A stretch of 64,000 nt of DNA from DATARR01 sp036376245 (GTDB lineage Bacteria; Acidobacteriota; Thermoanaerobaculia; Multivoradales; UBA5704): assembly GCA_036376245.1 (NCBI GenBank), contig DASVAS010000067.1, positions 138,978 through 202,977 of the forward strand, given 5' to 3'. Below are positions 16,205 through 24,537 of this stretch, one piece after another. Both the position numbers and the translations under genes were made by a program. Each line of letters opens with the position of its first letter. The first letter of the stretch is position 1. The notes beneath the pieces were generated by a model. It had not been told where the DNA came from. It did not search any database and saw nothing but the letters and a program-made list of their open reading frames with translations.

Positions 16205-16702
16205 CTACTCGGCCTTGGGCCGTTCCGGCCAGCGGACGAAGTAGCCGTCCACCCAGGCGATGTCCTGGTCGAGCTCGTCCAGCGGGAATCCCCCGATCTT
16301 GTAGGTCTCGCCCGAGAAGACGCCGTCGCGGCCCGCGCTGCGGAGGCCCATGACGCCCTGTTTGACATCGGGCTTCTGGACGTTGAGATGGAATTCGTAG
16401 GGATTCCCCCAGCCGTCCGTCTCCGGCACGTGCGCGATGTATTTGGGCACCAGGAGCTTCTCCAGGTCCTGCCGGGAGATCACCGGGACCTCGGAGATGT
16501 CCACCTCGACCGGATCGGCGCCGCCGCCCTGCCCCGGCTTTTTCACCTGGTCCTTGTACCAGGTGTACATGGCCGTGCCGACGGCGCGGATGTCGATGAT
16601 GGTCTGTTTCGTCGCCGCCTGGTCGTCCACCTTGGCCGGCGCGGCCGCGACGAGCGTCAGTCCGAGGGCTACTGCGGCCAACATCTTCATGGAACGGGTC
16701 AT
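16205..16702 (-). CDS. Secreted GspG/pseudopilin-C-domain-like protein
   Basis: The 165-residue product has a Sec-type signal peptide (MTRSMKMLAAVALGLTLVAA). The mature part has an N-terminal helix and then DGWGNPYEFHLN and GLRSAGRDGVFSG, which resemble the C-terminal domain of type II secretion major pseudopilins (DPWGNPY...). The prepilin peptidase site and hydrophobic methylation segment of true pseudopilins are absent, so it is probably a soluble or periplasmic relative. The start at 16702 is set by AAGGAGA ten bases upstream. No other secretion genes are nearby; its role is unknown. Confidence 0.7.
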   Translation of the reverse strand: MTRSMKMLAAVALGLTLVAAAPAKVDDQAATKQTIIDIRAVGTAMYTWYKDQVKKPGQGGGADPVEVDISEVPVISRQDLEKLLVPKYIAHVPETDGWGNPYEFHLNVQKPDVKQGVMGLRSAGRDGVFSGETYKIGGFPLDELDQDIAWVDGYFVRWPERPKAE

Positions 16703-16782
16703 TGCTTTGCTCTCCTTTAAAGTCAGGACGGGGATCCCTGTCAAGAAAGAGTGTATCAGTACACTGATACAGCAGCAATACC

Positions 16783-18375
16783 CTACGGCTTCGTGAACAG
16801 GATGTAGCCTTCCTTGGGATCGGGGTCGCGGTCCACCTCCCGCAGCGGCGGCAGCCCTTTCACCCTGGCGAGGTCGTCGCGCTGGGCCAGGAGCCAGACG
16901 CGGCCGGGGCGGGAGAGGAAGGCGCGGAGCTTCGCCTCGCTGTCGAGGTCCACGGCGAAGCGGCGGGTGTAGAAGAGGAAGGTGGAGTCGAGCCGCGGGT
17001 AGATCCCGTAGGGCTCGTCCGGCGCCGCGCGGGCAGTGAGGACGCCGGAGAGATGGCGGGCGGACTTGAAGACGTCGAAGTCGTGCAGCAGGAAGAGGGA
17101 CACGGCGACGACGGTGACGGCGAGCCCGCCGGCCAGGGACGCCGCCGCCCGCGAGACCTCGCCGCGCCGGGAGACCCACCAGGCGAAGACGGCGCCCAGG
17201 AGCGCGGGCGCGAACGCGGCCGTCAGCTCCCAGACGAAGCGGTTCCCGCCCAGGAGGGCCGCCTCGGGCCGGCGGCTCCCGACGATGGGCAGGGCCGCCA
17301 CGATCAGCAGGAGCAATCCGGCGGCGAGCCCGAGGGGAATCATCAGCCACCGCCGCCAGCGGGGCCACTCCATCGCCACCCGGTCCAGGGCCGCGCCGAC
17401 CATCAGCGCCATGGCCGGGTACATGGTGAGGATGTAGACCGAGCGCTTGGCGGGCGAGACGCTGAAGAAGAGGACCGTCACCGCCGCCCAGCACAGGCAG
17501 AAGAGGAAGCCGTCGCGGGCGGGCTTCTCGGTGATCCGCTTCCAGCCCGCCACGACGGCCATGGGCAGCAGGAAGGACCAGGGGAAGAACTCCGCCGGGA
17601 TCAGGGTCAGGTAGTAGTACCAGGGCTGGAAGTGGTGCCAGGGGTCGGCGTACCGGGTGACGTTCTGCTTGAAGACGATCTGCTCCAGGTAGGACCGGCC
17701 GCCGTCGAGCCCGGCGGGGATCAGCCACGCCAGCACCACCGCCGCCCACAGCAGGAGGCCCAGCCCGATGTTCATCCTCCCGATCTCCCGCCGGTTCCGG
17801 GTGAATCCCAGGAAGGCGAGCATGGAGAGCAGGGGAGGGAGCAGGCCCACCGGCCCCTTGGCCAGCGTCGCGAGGCCGGCCGCCACGAAGAAGAGGAGAT
17901 ACAGGCGGGGGCGGTCCTCGGTGTAGGCGCGCACCCAGAACCAGACCCCCAGCAGCACCAGGGCGACGAGGGTCATGTCGATCTGCCCGAAGCGCCCCTG
18001 CCAGAGGATCTTGAAACAGGTGGCGAAGGCCGCGGCGGCGATCCAGGCGGCGCGCCGGCCGAAGAAGCGGTGGCCGATGAGGAAGACCAGCAGGACCGCG
18101 CCGACGGCCGAGAGGGCGGTGGGGAGGCGCGCCGTGGTCTCGGTCAGCCCGCCCGCGATCCAGCCGGAGAAGGCGATGGCCCAGAAGAACAGGGGCGGCT
18201 TCTGGGTGTAGACCTCGCCGTTGAGGTGCGGCACGGCCCAGTGGCCGAGCAGCAGCATCTCCCGGGCCACCTCGGTGTAGCGGGCCTCGTCCGGGTTCCA
18301 GAGGTCGCGGCTGCCGAGCCCGGGCAGGAAAGTCAGGGCCGCCAGCAGGGCCAGGATGGCGAGGTCGCGCCGCAC
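16783..18375 (-). CDS. GT39/ArnT-like membrane glycosyltransferase
   Basis: The 530-residue polytopic GT-C enzyme has the first periplasmic loop RDLWNPDEARYTEVAREML, with the catalytic acidic residues of the PMT_2/ArnT family, followed by LNGEVYTQKPPLFFW. About a dozen hydrophobic helices and a C-terminal soluble domain follow. Such enzymes move a sugar from undecaprenyl phosphate to lipid A or another envelope acceptor. The gene starts 2 bases after the GT2 gene on the same strand, which could make its polyprenyl-phosphate sugar donor. The exact sugar and acceptor are not deducible. Confidence 0.88.
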   Translation of the reverse strand: MRRDLAILALLAALTFLPGLGSRDLWNPDEARYTEVAREMLLLGHWAVPHLNGEVYTQKPPLFFWAIAFSGWIAGGLTETTARLPTALSAVGAVLLVFLIGHRFFGRRAAWIAAAAFATCFKILWQGRFGQIDMTLVALVLLGVWFWVRAYTEDRPRLYLLFFVAAGLATLAKGPVGLLPPLLSMLAFLGFTRNRREIGRMNIGLGLLLWAAVVLAWLIPAGLDGGRSYLEQIVFKQNVTRYADPWHHFQPWYYYLTLIPAEFFPWSFLLPMAVVAGWKRITEKPARDGFLFCLCWAAVTVLFFSVSPAKRSVYILTMYPAMALMVGAALDRVAMEWPRWRRWLMIPLGLAAGLLLLIVAALPIVGSRRPEAALLGGNRFVWELTAAFAPALLGAVFAWWVSRRGEVSRAAASLAGGLAVTVVAVSLFLLHDFDVFKSARHLSGVLTARAAPDEPYGIYPRLDSTFLFYTRRFAVDLDSEAKLRAFLSRPGRVWLLAQRDDLARVKGLPPLREVDRDPDPKEGYILFTKP

Positions 18376-18377
18376 GG

Positions 18378-19112
18378 TCAGTCCGCGGTCTCTTCCGAAA
18401 TCTCTTTGGAAACCGTGCGGTCGATCCAGCGCTTCTGCATCCAGCGCACCGCGAACAGGTCCGCCAGCGCCCGCCAGAGGCGGTTGCCGATGCCGTACTT
18501 GGGGACGCCGTGCAGCCGCGCGCGATGGTTCACCGGGATCTCGGTCACCCGCGCCCCCTCCATCTTCAGCAGCGTGGGGAGGAAGCGGTGCATGCCGGTG
18601 AACATGGGGATGCGGCGCAGGAGCTCCGTGCGGTACGCCTTGAGCGTGCAGCCGACGTCGGTGACCGATTCGTGGGTGACCCGGTTGCGGACGCCGTTGG
18701 CGATGCGGGAGGAGGCCTTCCGCACCCAGGTGTCGTTGCGGTGGACCCGCACGCCGCAGACCACGTCCCAGCGGTCCATCAGCTCCAGCAGGCGGGGGAT
18801 GTCCGCCGGATCGTTCTGGAGGTCGGCGTCGAGCGTGACGACGATGCCGCCGCGGGCGAAGCGGAACCCCGCGTCCATGGCCGCCGACTGCCCGGAGTTG
18901 CGCCGCTGGCGGACGATGCGGACGGCGGGATCCTCGCGGGCCAGGCGCCGGAGGACCTGCGGGCTGCCGTCGGCGCTGCCGTCGTCGACGTAGATCACCT
19001 CGTAGGGACGGCCAAGATGTCGCATCACTCCCTGGATCTCCGCGGCCAGCACGGGCAGGTTCTCCTCCTCGTTGTAGACCGGAATGACAAGGGAGATCTC
19101 AGGGGCGGTCAC
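18378..19112 (-). CDS. GT2 polyprenyl-phosphate sugar transferase
   Basis: The 244-residue GT-A glycosyltransferase begins ISLVIPVYNEEENLP and has DDGS (residues 43-46) and the metal-binding DADLQNDP (DAD at 95-97). It resembles DPM1/ArnC-like enzymes that load a sugar onto undecaprenyl phosphate. It lacks the C-terminal transmembrane pair of GtrB/ArnC. It starts at GTG 19112 and sits just upstream of the GT39 gene, a common donor-maker/transferase arrangement. TAAGAT-like -10 hexamers face both ways in the short gap with the divergent GT39 gene. Confidence 0.88.
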   Translation of the reverse strand: MTAPEISLVIPVYNEEENLPVLAAEIQGVMRHLGRPYEVIYVDDGSADGSPQVLRRLAREDPAVRIVRQRRNSGQSAAMDAGFRFARGGIVVTLDADLQNDPADIPRLLELMDRWDVVCGVRVHRNDTWVRKASSRIANGVRNRVTHESVTDVGCTLKAYRTELLRRIPMFTGMHRFLPTLLKMEGARVTEIPVNHRARLHGVPKYGIGNRLWRALADLFAVRWMQKRWIDRTVSKEISEETAD

Positions 19113-19164
19113 GGGTGGGTATCTTAAGCGACCCGGGTCATCCTTGGATTAAGATCGTTTTCGC

Positions 19165-20748
19165 ATGGATGCTTCACGCCGACCGGCGGCCTTCTGGGTC
19201 TTCGCCTGGATTCTCCTGACGGCTCTCCCCCTGACGCTGCGGCCCTTGATGCCGGTCGACGAGACCCGCTACACCAGCGTGGCCTGGGAGATGTGGATCC
19301 GTGGCGACTTCCTGGTGCCGCATCTGAACGGGCTGCCCTACAGCGACAAGCCGCCCCTGCTCTTCTGGCTCATGACCGCCGGCTGGCGCGTCCTGGGTGT
19401 CAACGAGCAGTGGCCGCGGCTGATCCCTTCGCTGTTCGCCCTGCTCAACCTGTTCCTGACCGCGGCGCTGGCGCGCCGGCTCTGGCCGGACCGGCCGGCG
19501 GTCTCTCAAGCGGCTCCCGCCGTGCTGTTGGGCTTCCTGCTCTGGAGCGTCTTCACCGGCATGCTGATGTTCGACATGCTGGTGGCCTGCTCCGTCCTGC
19601 TGGCCCTGCTGGGGCTGCATGCCGCCTGGACCCGGGGAGGCTGGCTGCCCTGGCTCCAGGTGGGGACCGCGATGGGCCTGGGCCTCCTCGCCAAGGGGCC
19701 GGTGGCGCTCCTGCCGCCGCTGCTCGTCGCCGTCCTCGCGCCCTGGTGGGGCGGCCGGCGGCCGCCGGCCGGCTGGTGGCTGGGGATCGCCGCGGCGGTG
19801 GCGGTCGGCGGCGCCATCGCCCTGGCCTGGGCCCTGCCGGCGGCGCGGGCGGGAGGCCCGGAGTACGCCAACGCCATCCTGTTCTCCCAGACCGAGGAGC
19901 GGATGGTCAATTCCTTCGCCCACCGGCGCGCCTGGTGGTGGTACCTGGCGATGCTGCCGGTCCTCCTCTTCCCCTACTCCTTTTGGCCGCCGCTGTGGCG
20001 GGCGGTGGGCCGGCTCCGCGCCGCCGACGCCGGGACGCGCTTCTGTCTGGCCTGGGCGCTGCCGGCCCTGGCGGTCTTCTCGGCCGTCAGCGGCAAGCAG
20101 CCCCATTACCTGCTGCCGCTGCTCCCGGCCTGCGCGCTGCTGGCCGCGCGGCTGCTGGACGATCCGGCGCTGGTTTTCCGGCGGCGGCACGCCGTCCCGG
20201 CGACCGCGGTCCTGCTCCTGGTCGCCGCCATCCTGGTCCTGGCGCCGCTGCTGGCCCGGGACGCCGAGATCAAGGCATGGACCGAGCGGTTGTGGCCCCT
20301 GGCGGGCGTCCTCCTGGGGCTCGCCGCCCTGGCCTGCGTCTTCCTGTTCGACCGCATCTTCCCCCGCTGGGCCGCGGCGCCCAGCCTGCTCTCCGTCCTG
20401 CTGGTGGCGGGACTCTACGCGGGCGGCTCCGGAGCCTTCCGGAAGGCCTACGACATCCGTCCCGTCGCCCTGTACCTGGCGGAGGTGCAGCGCCAGGGCC
20501 TGCCGATCGCCTACGTGGGGCCGTACCACGGCGAGCTTCACTTCCTGGGGCGGCTCGAGCGGCCGTTCGAGGTCATCAATGCCGGCGGCGAACGGCTCTG
20601 GCTCGCCCGGCATCCCGACGGCAAGGTGGTCCAGGAGCTGGACACCCTCCCCTACGGCATCGGCGCCGCCGAGCTCACACATCCGTACCGCACCGAGGTC
20701 CTGGCCGTCTGGGGCAAGGAGTCCCTGCACCCCTATCCCTCCAGTTGA
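19165..20748 (+). CDS. GT39/ArnT-like membrane glycosyltransferase
   Basis: The 527-residue protein is a paralogue of the 16783-18375 enzyme. It has the loop LMPVDETRYTSVAWEMW with the acidic catalytic region and HLNGLPYSDKPPLLFW, many helices and a short C-terminal soluble domain. The gene is divergent from the GT2/GT39 pair, so the two glycosyltransferase units may share one undecaprenyl-linked donor. ATG 19165 follows a TTAAGAT element closely, so the mRNA leader would be very short. Confidence 0.88.
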   Translation: MDASRRPAAFWVFAWILLTALPLTLRPLMPVDETRYTSVAWEMWIRGDFLVPHLNGLPYSDKPPLLFWLMTAGWRVLGVNEQWPRLIPSLFALLNLFLTAALARRLWPDRPAVSQAAPAVLLGFLLWSVFTGMLMFDMLVACSVLLALLGLHAAWTRGGWLPWLQVGTAMGLGLLAKGPVALLPPLLVAVLAPWWGGRRPPAGWWLGIAAAVAVGGAIALAWALPAARAGGPEYANAILFSQTEERMVNSFAHRRAWWWYLAMLPVLLFPYSFWPPLWRAVGRLRAADAGTRFCLAWALPALAVFSAVSGKQPHYLLPLLPACALLAARLLDDPALVFRRRHAVPATAVLLLVAAILVLAPLLARDAEIKAWTERLWPLAGVLLGLAALACVFLFDRIFPRWAAAPSLLSVLLVAGLYAGGSGAFRKAYDIRPVALYLAEVQRQGLPIAYVGPYHGELHFLGRLERPFEVINAGGERLWLARHPDGKVVQELDTLPYGIGAAELTHPYRTEVLAVWGKESLHPYPSS

Positions 20749-20842
20749 CGCTTGAGCTTGCGGGTCATCCGGTGCTATACCCGCCCGCGTAGAAATCCCG
20801 AAGCGTCCCCGCAGCGGACGCGGAAAGCGGAATCGACAGATC

Positions 20843-21361
20843 ATGAGCGCGAGAAGGGTGTGGGCCCTGGGGGCCGTCTCTGTCATTTTCACGTTGGCCG
20901 GAGCGCCGGCTTTCGCCGCGGATCCGGCGCTGGTCACCGCCAACGCCGGCCAGTTCAACGTCTTCGACGGCAAGAAGGCCCGCTGGGAGACGAGCTGGGA
21001 GGTGAGCTTCGTCCCCCGCCGCTACCGCTGGCTCCCCCGCTTCGTCCCCGGCCTCAGCCCCACCGTCGGCGGGCTGGCCACCCAGGACGGCTCGCTGTAC
21101 GCCTACGCGGGCTTCCGCTTCGACCTGCCGCTGGGGGAGAAGTGGGTGGTGGTCCCGCAGTGGGCCGCCGGCCTGTACTGGGCGAACGAAGGCCGGGACC
21201 TCGGCGGCGCGGTGGAATTCCGGTCGGGGATCGAGCTGACCCGCCGGATCGGCGAGCGCTCCCGCGTCGGGATCCTCCTGTACCACCTCTCCAACGCCAG
21301 CCTGTACCGGTTCAACCCGGGAACGGAGTCGCTGGTCCTCACCTACAGCACGCGCCCGTGA
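20843..21361 (+). CDS. PagL-like lipid A 3-O-deacylase
   Basis: The 172-residue protein has a signal peptide (about 1-26) and alternating strands of an eight-stranded outer-membrane barrel. Near the C-terminus it carries YHLSNASLYRFNPGTESL. His148, Ser150 and Glu162 fit the PagL triad; the Ser-to-Glu distance of 12 residues equals that in Pseudomonas PagL (S128-E140). PagL removes the 3-O acyl chain of lipid A. Its place beside ArnT-like enzymes supports a lipid A remodelling role. Confidence 0.85.
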   Translation: MSARRVWALGAVSVIFTLAGAPAFAADPALVTANAGQFNVFDGKKARWETSWEVSFVPRRYRWLPRFVPGLSPTVGGLATQDGSLYAYAGFRFDLPLGEKWVVVPQWAAGLYWANEGRDLGGAVEFRSGIELTRRIGERSRVGILLYHLSNASLYRFNPGTESLVLTYSTRP

Positions 21362-21393
21362 GCCCGCGGGAGGCCTGTGCTATCCTCCCCGCC

Positions 21394-21645
21394 ATGGCGG
21401 TCGATCCGGAATTACTGGACATCCTGGTCTGCCCGAAGTCCAAGGGCGAGCTGGAGCTGATCGAGCTGCCGCGGGAGGTCCGCGGCACGCTGGTGGAAAA
21501 GTATCGCGAGCACTTCCGGGATGAGGAGCCGGTGGTGGAGCAGGGGCTCTATTGCGCCGCTTCCGGGCTCGTGTATCCGATCGTCTCGGACATCCCCATC
21601 ATGCTGATCGAGGAGGCCCTGTCCGCCTCCGCCGTCGGGCGCTAG
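21394..21645 (+). CDS. Trm112-like / UPF0434 family small protein
   Basis: The product is an 83-residue protein starting MAVDPELLDILVCPKSKGELEL, with LYCAASGLVYPIVSDIPIML at the C-terminal half. This is the YcaR/Trm112 pattern. Only two cysteines remain (in LVCPKS and LYCAAS), half of the usual four zinc ligands. The reading frame is short but strongly patterned. The function of free-standing bacterial members is not established. Confidence 0.85.
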   Translation: MAVDPELLDILVCPKSKGELELIELPREVRGTLVEKYREHFRDEEPVVEQGLYCAASGLVYPIVSDIPIMLIEEALSASAVGR

Positions 21646-21677
21646 GCCCGGCGGCTTCCGGCCTGCCGAGCCCGGTC

Positions 21678-22859
21678 TTGGCTCCTCCCGACGAGCCCTC
21701 CACCCCCCGCGCCGAGCGCGCCGGTTCCTGGCTGTTCCTCAGCCATCTGGCCACCCTCTTCAGCATCGCGCTGTCCAACATCCTGCTGGGGTTGACGGTC
21801 CTCTCCCTGCCCTGGACCCGGCGGCGGTCCGTGCCCTGGGGCGCCCTGACGCCGCTCATGGTGCCGCTGGGCCTCTACGTGCTGTTCCTGGCCGGCTCCG
21901 TCGCCGCTTCCTACGATCCCGGGACCAGCGTCCGCGGGCTGACGGAGATCTTCACCCTCTCGACGCTGATCATGGCGCCGCTCCTGGTGCGGACCGAGCG
22001 GCAGGTGCGCCTGGGGGTGGACATCCTCATCGGGGTGGCCGCCCTGCTCGCCTGCGCCGGGCTCTCCCAGTATCTCTACGGCTACGGCGACATCGACCGG
22101 CGCATCCGCGGACCGTTCTCCCACTACATGACCTTCTCCGGGTTCCTGCTGGTGGCCGACCTGCTGCTCCTGGCCTCCATGGTCTACGCCGGCCGCTGGC
22201 GCAGCCCCTGGCGGTGGGCGGCGCTGGCGGTCATCAACGTGGCGCTGATCGGCAGCTACACCCGCGGGGCCTGGCTGGCCCTCGCCGTCACCCTCACCGT
22301 GCTGGTGCTGCTGCGGGCGCCGCGTCTGCTGCTGCTCTACGCGCCCGCGGCCGTGCTGCTGGTGGCGCTGGCGCCGGTGCCCCTCCTGCACCGGGTGGTC
22401 TCGATCGCCGACCTGCGCGACCCTTCCAACTACGACCGGCTGTGCATGCTGGAGGCGGGGCTCGCCATGGTCCGGGAGCGGCCCCTGTTCGGGCTGGGCC
22501 CCGAGCTGGTGGAGCGGCGCTACGCGATCTACCGCTCCCCCTCGGCGCCGCGCTACGAGGTGCCGCACCTCCACAACAACCTGGTTCAGCTCGCGGCGGA
22601 GCGGGGCCTGCCCGCCATGGCCTCCTACCTGGCGCTGACGCTCGCCTCGGCGGCCGTGGCCTGGCGCCTCTTCCGCTCGGAGGGGGGGCGGCGCGGCCCG
22701 CGCGCCGACCTCTACGTGGGCGTCCTCCTGGCCCTGCTCGCCTTCAACCTGGCGGGGCTGTTCGAGAACAACTGGGGGGACACGGAGGTGCAGCGGCCGG
22801 TGCTGTTCGTGCTGGCCCTGCCGTTCTGCCTGCGCATCCGGGAAACGGGTGATATATAG
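21678..22859 (+). CDS. O-antigen ligase/polymerase-like membrane protein
   Basis: The protein has about 393 residues and ten or more hydrophobic helices. A large periplasmic loop near residues 250-310 contains FGLGPELVERRYAIY and HLHNNLVQLAAERG, the loop pattern of the Wzy_C/WaaL superfamily, which joins or polymerises lipid-linked glycans at the periplasmic face. The start is uncertain: TTG 21678 gives a sensible N-terminus right after the Trm112-like stop, but has no good ribosome site. It may act on the products of the nearby GT39 or EPS enzymes. Confidence 0.8.
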   Translation: MAPPDEPSTPRAERAGSWLFLSHLATLFSIALSNILLGLTVLSLPWTRRRSVPWGALTPLMVPLGLYVLFLAGSVAASYDPGTSVRGLTEIFTLSTLIMAPLLVRTERQVRLGVDILIGVAALLACAGLSQYLYGYGDIDRRIRGPFSHYMTFSGFLLVADLLLLASMVYAGRWRSPWRWAALAVINVALIGSYTRGAWLALAVTLTVLVLLRAPRLLLLYAPAAVLLVALAPVPLLHRVVSIADLRDPSNYDRLCMLEAGLAMVRERPLFGLGPELVERRYAIYRSPSAPRYEVPHLHNNLVQLAAERGLPAMASYLALTLASAAVAWRLFRSEGGRRGPRADLYVGVLLALLAFNLAGLFENNWGDTEVQRPVLFVLALPFCLRIRETGDI

Positions 22860-22906
22860 ACGTTCCGGGCGGGCATGGCCGTTGCACAGTTGCCGGCCCC
22901 GAAAGG

Positions 22907-23653
22907 GTGACGCCACTGGCCTCGCGACTCGACCAGCTACTCGTGGACCGCGGTCTGTTTCCCAGCCGCGAGCAGGCGCGCCGCGCCATCATGGCGGGCA
23001 CGGTCGAGGTGGAGGGCCGCCGCGTCGACAAGCCGGGAACGGCGGTGCGGGAGGAAGCCCGCCTGGAGGTGCTCGCCCCCAGGGAACCCTTCGTCTCGCG
23101 GGCCGGCCGCAAGCTGGCCCACGCCCTGGACCACTTCGGCGTCGACCCCGCCGGCCGGGTCTGCCTCGACACCGGGGCGTCCACTGGAGGCTTCACCGAC
23201 TGTCTCCTGCAACGGGGCGCGGCCCGCGTCTACGCCCTGGACGTCGGCTACGGCCAGCTCGACCAGCGGCTGCGCAACGACCCCCGGGTGGTGGTGATGG
23301 AGCGGGTCAACGCCCGCCATCTCGCCCCGGACGCGCTGCCGGAGCCCTGCGGCCTGATCGTCATCGACGTCTCCTTCATCTCCCTGCTCAAGGTGATCCC
23401 GGCCCTGCTGCCGCACCTGGCTGCCGGCGGCCTGCTGCTGCCCATGATCAAGCCGCAGTTCGAGGCCGGCCGGGGCGCGGTGGGGAAGGGGGGCATCCTG
23501 CGGGATGAAGGTACGCGCCGGCGCGTGATCCGGGAGTGCGCGGAGGGGATCGCCGCCCTGGGGCTCGAGCCCCTCGGGGTGTTCGACTCGCCGGTGACGG
23601 GCACCGGCGGCAACCGGGAGGCTTTCGCCCTCTTCCGCAAGGGGGAGCCATGA
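22907..23653 (+). CDS. tlyA: TlyA family rRNA 2'-O-methyltransferase
   Basis: The 248-residue protein starts at GTG. The N-terminal S4 RNA-binding domain (RLDQLLVDRGLFPSREQARR) is followed by a FtsJ/RrmJ-type SAM methyltransferase with CLDTGASTGGFTDCLLQRGA and later IVIDVSFISLLKVIP. TlyA homologues methylate cytidines of 16S and 23S rRNA and have also been called haemolysin A. Its stop overlaps the nadK start (ATGA), the usual tlyA-nadK coupling. Confidence 0.93.
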   Translation: MTPLASRLDQLLVDRGLFPSREQARRAIMAGTVEVEGRRVDKPGTAVREEARLEVLAPREPFVSRAGRKLAHALDHFGVDPAGRVCLDTGASTGGFTDCLLQRGAARVYALDVGYGQLDQRLRNDPRVVVMERVNARHLAPDALPEPCGLIVIDVSFISLLKVIPALLPHLAAGGLLLPMIKPQFEAGRGAVGKGGILRDEGTRRRVIRECAEGIAALGLEPLGVFDSPVTGTGGNREAFALFRKGEP

Positions 23654-24537
23654 CGCCGCCGCCGGTGTTCCAGCGCGTCGGCATCGTCGCCAAGGCGGGC
23701 AGCCGGGACGCCGTCCATACCGCCCACGAGCTGGCCGTGTGGGTGCGCCGCCGCGGGCTGGAGGCGGTGCTCGACGAGGCCACCCTGCAGGGGCACGGCG
23801 TCCACGGCTCGCCGTCGTTCCAGCCCGGCGCCTCCTGCGACATGGTGGTGGTGCTGGGCGGCGACGGCACCCTGCTCTCGGTGGCCCGCAACCTGCCGTG
23901 GAGCGTGCCGATCCTCGGCATCAACCTCGGCTACCTGGGGTTCCTCACCGAGGTCGGGCGCGGCGAGCTGTATCCCGCGATGGTCAACATTCTGGAGGGG
24001 CGCTTCGCCATCGAGGAGCGCTCGCTGTTCGACGTGGAGCTGGTGCGCGCCGGCGGCGGGACCTCCCACTACCGGGTGCTCAACGACGCCGTGGTCACCA
24101 AGAGCGCCCTCTCCCGCATCATCGAGCTGACGCTCAAGGTGGACGGTCACCTGATCGCCCGCTTCCGGGCCGACGGCCTGATCATCTCCACCCCCACCGG
24201 CTCCACGGCCTACAACCTCTCGGCTGGCGGTCCCATCATCAACCCGCTCCTGCCGGTGGCGGTGTTGAGCCCCATCTGTCCGCACGCCCTTTCGCTGCGG
24301 CCCCTCGTCGTGCCCGACGTCGGGCCGATCGAGGTCACCCTGGAGACGCGGCGCGAGGAGGTCTTCCTCACCCTCGACGGGCAGGAGGGCGCCTCCCTCG
24401 CCTACCGCGACACCGTGCGCGTCTCCCGCAGCGCCGCCACCGTCCGCCTCGCCAAGGTCAGCGACCGGAGCTTCTACGACAGCCTGCGCGGCAAGCTCCG
24501 CTGGGGCGGGCTCGACGACGGAGGAGCCGCCGTGTGA
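23650..24537 (+). CDS. nadK: NAD kinase
   Basis: NAD kinase makes NADP from NAD and ATP. The 295-residue product has GGDGT at residues 70-74, the NLGYLGFLTE segment, NDAVV and the STPTGSTAYNLSAGGPI motif that forms the substrate site. Length is typical. It overlaps tlyA upstream and the TamB-like gene downstream by four bases each, so the three are one translation-coupled unit. Confidence 0.96.
   Translation: MTPPPVFQRVGIVAKAGSRDAVHTAHELAVWVRRRGLEAVLDEATLQGHGVHGSPSFQPGASCDMVVVLGGDGTLLSVARNLPWSVPILGINLGYLGFLTEVGRGELYPAMVNILEGRFAIEERSLFDVELVRAGGGTSHYRVLNDAVVTKSALSRIIELTLKVDGHLIARFRADGLIISTPTGSTAYNLSAGGPIINPLLPVAVLSPICPHALSLRPLVVPDVGPIEVTLETRREEVFLTLDGQEGASLAYRDTVRVSRSAATVRLAKVSDRSFYDSLRGKLRWGGLDDGGAAV

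Noticed and set aside
16703..17749. Long upstream extension of the pseudopilin-like frame
   Set aside because: It lies antisense-in-frame over the GT39 gene region on the same strand in another frame. The real start at 16702 has a good ribosome site and signal peptide.
22871..22886. GG-N10-GC site GGGCATGGCCGTTGCA upstream of tlyA
   Set aside because: It matches the sigma-54 pattern, but it lies about 10 bases from a predicted start in a housekeeping gene. Chance matches are expected in this composition, and there is no functional link.
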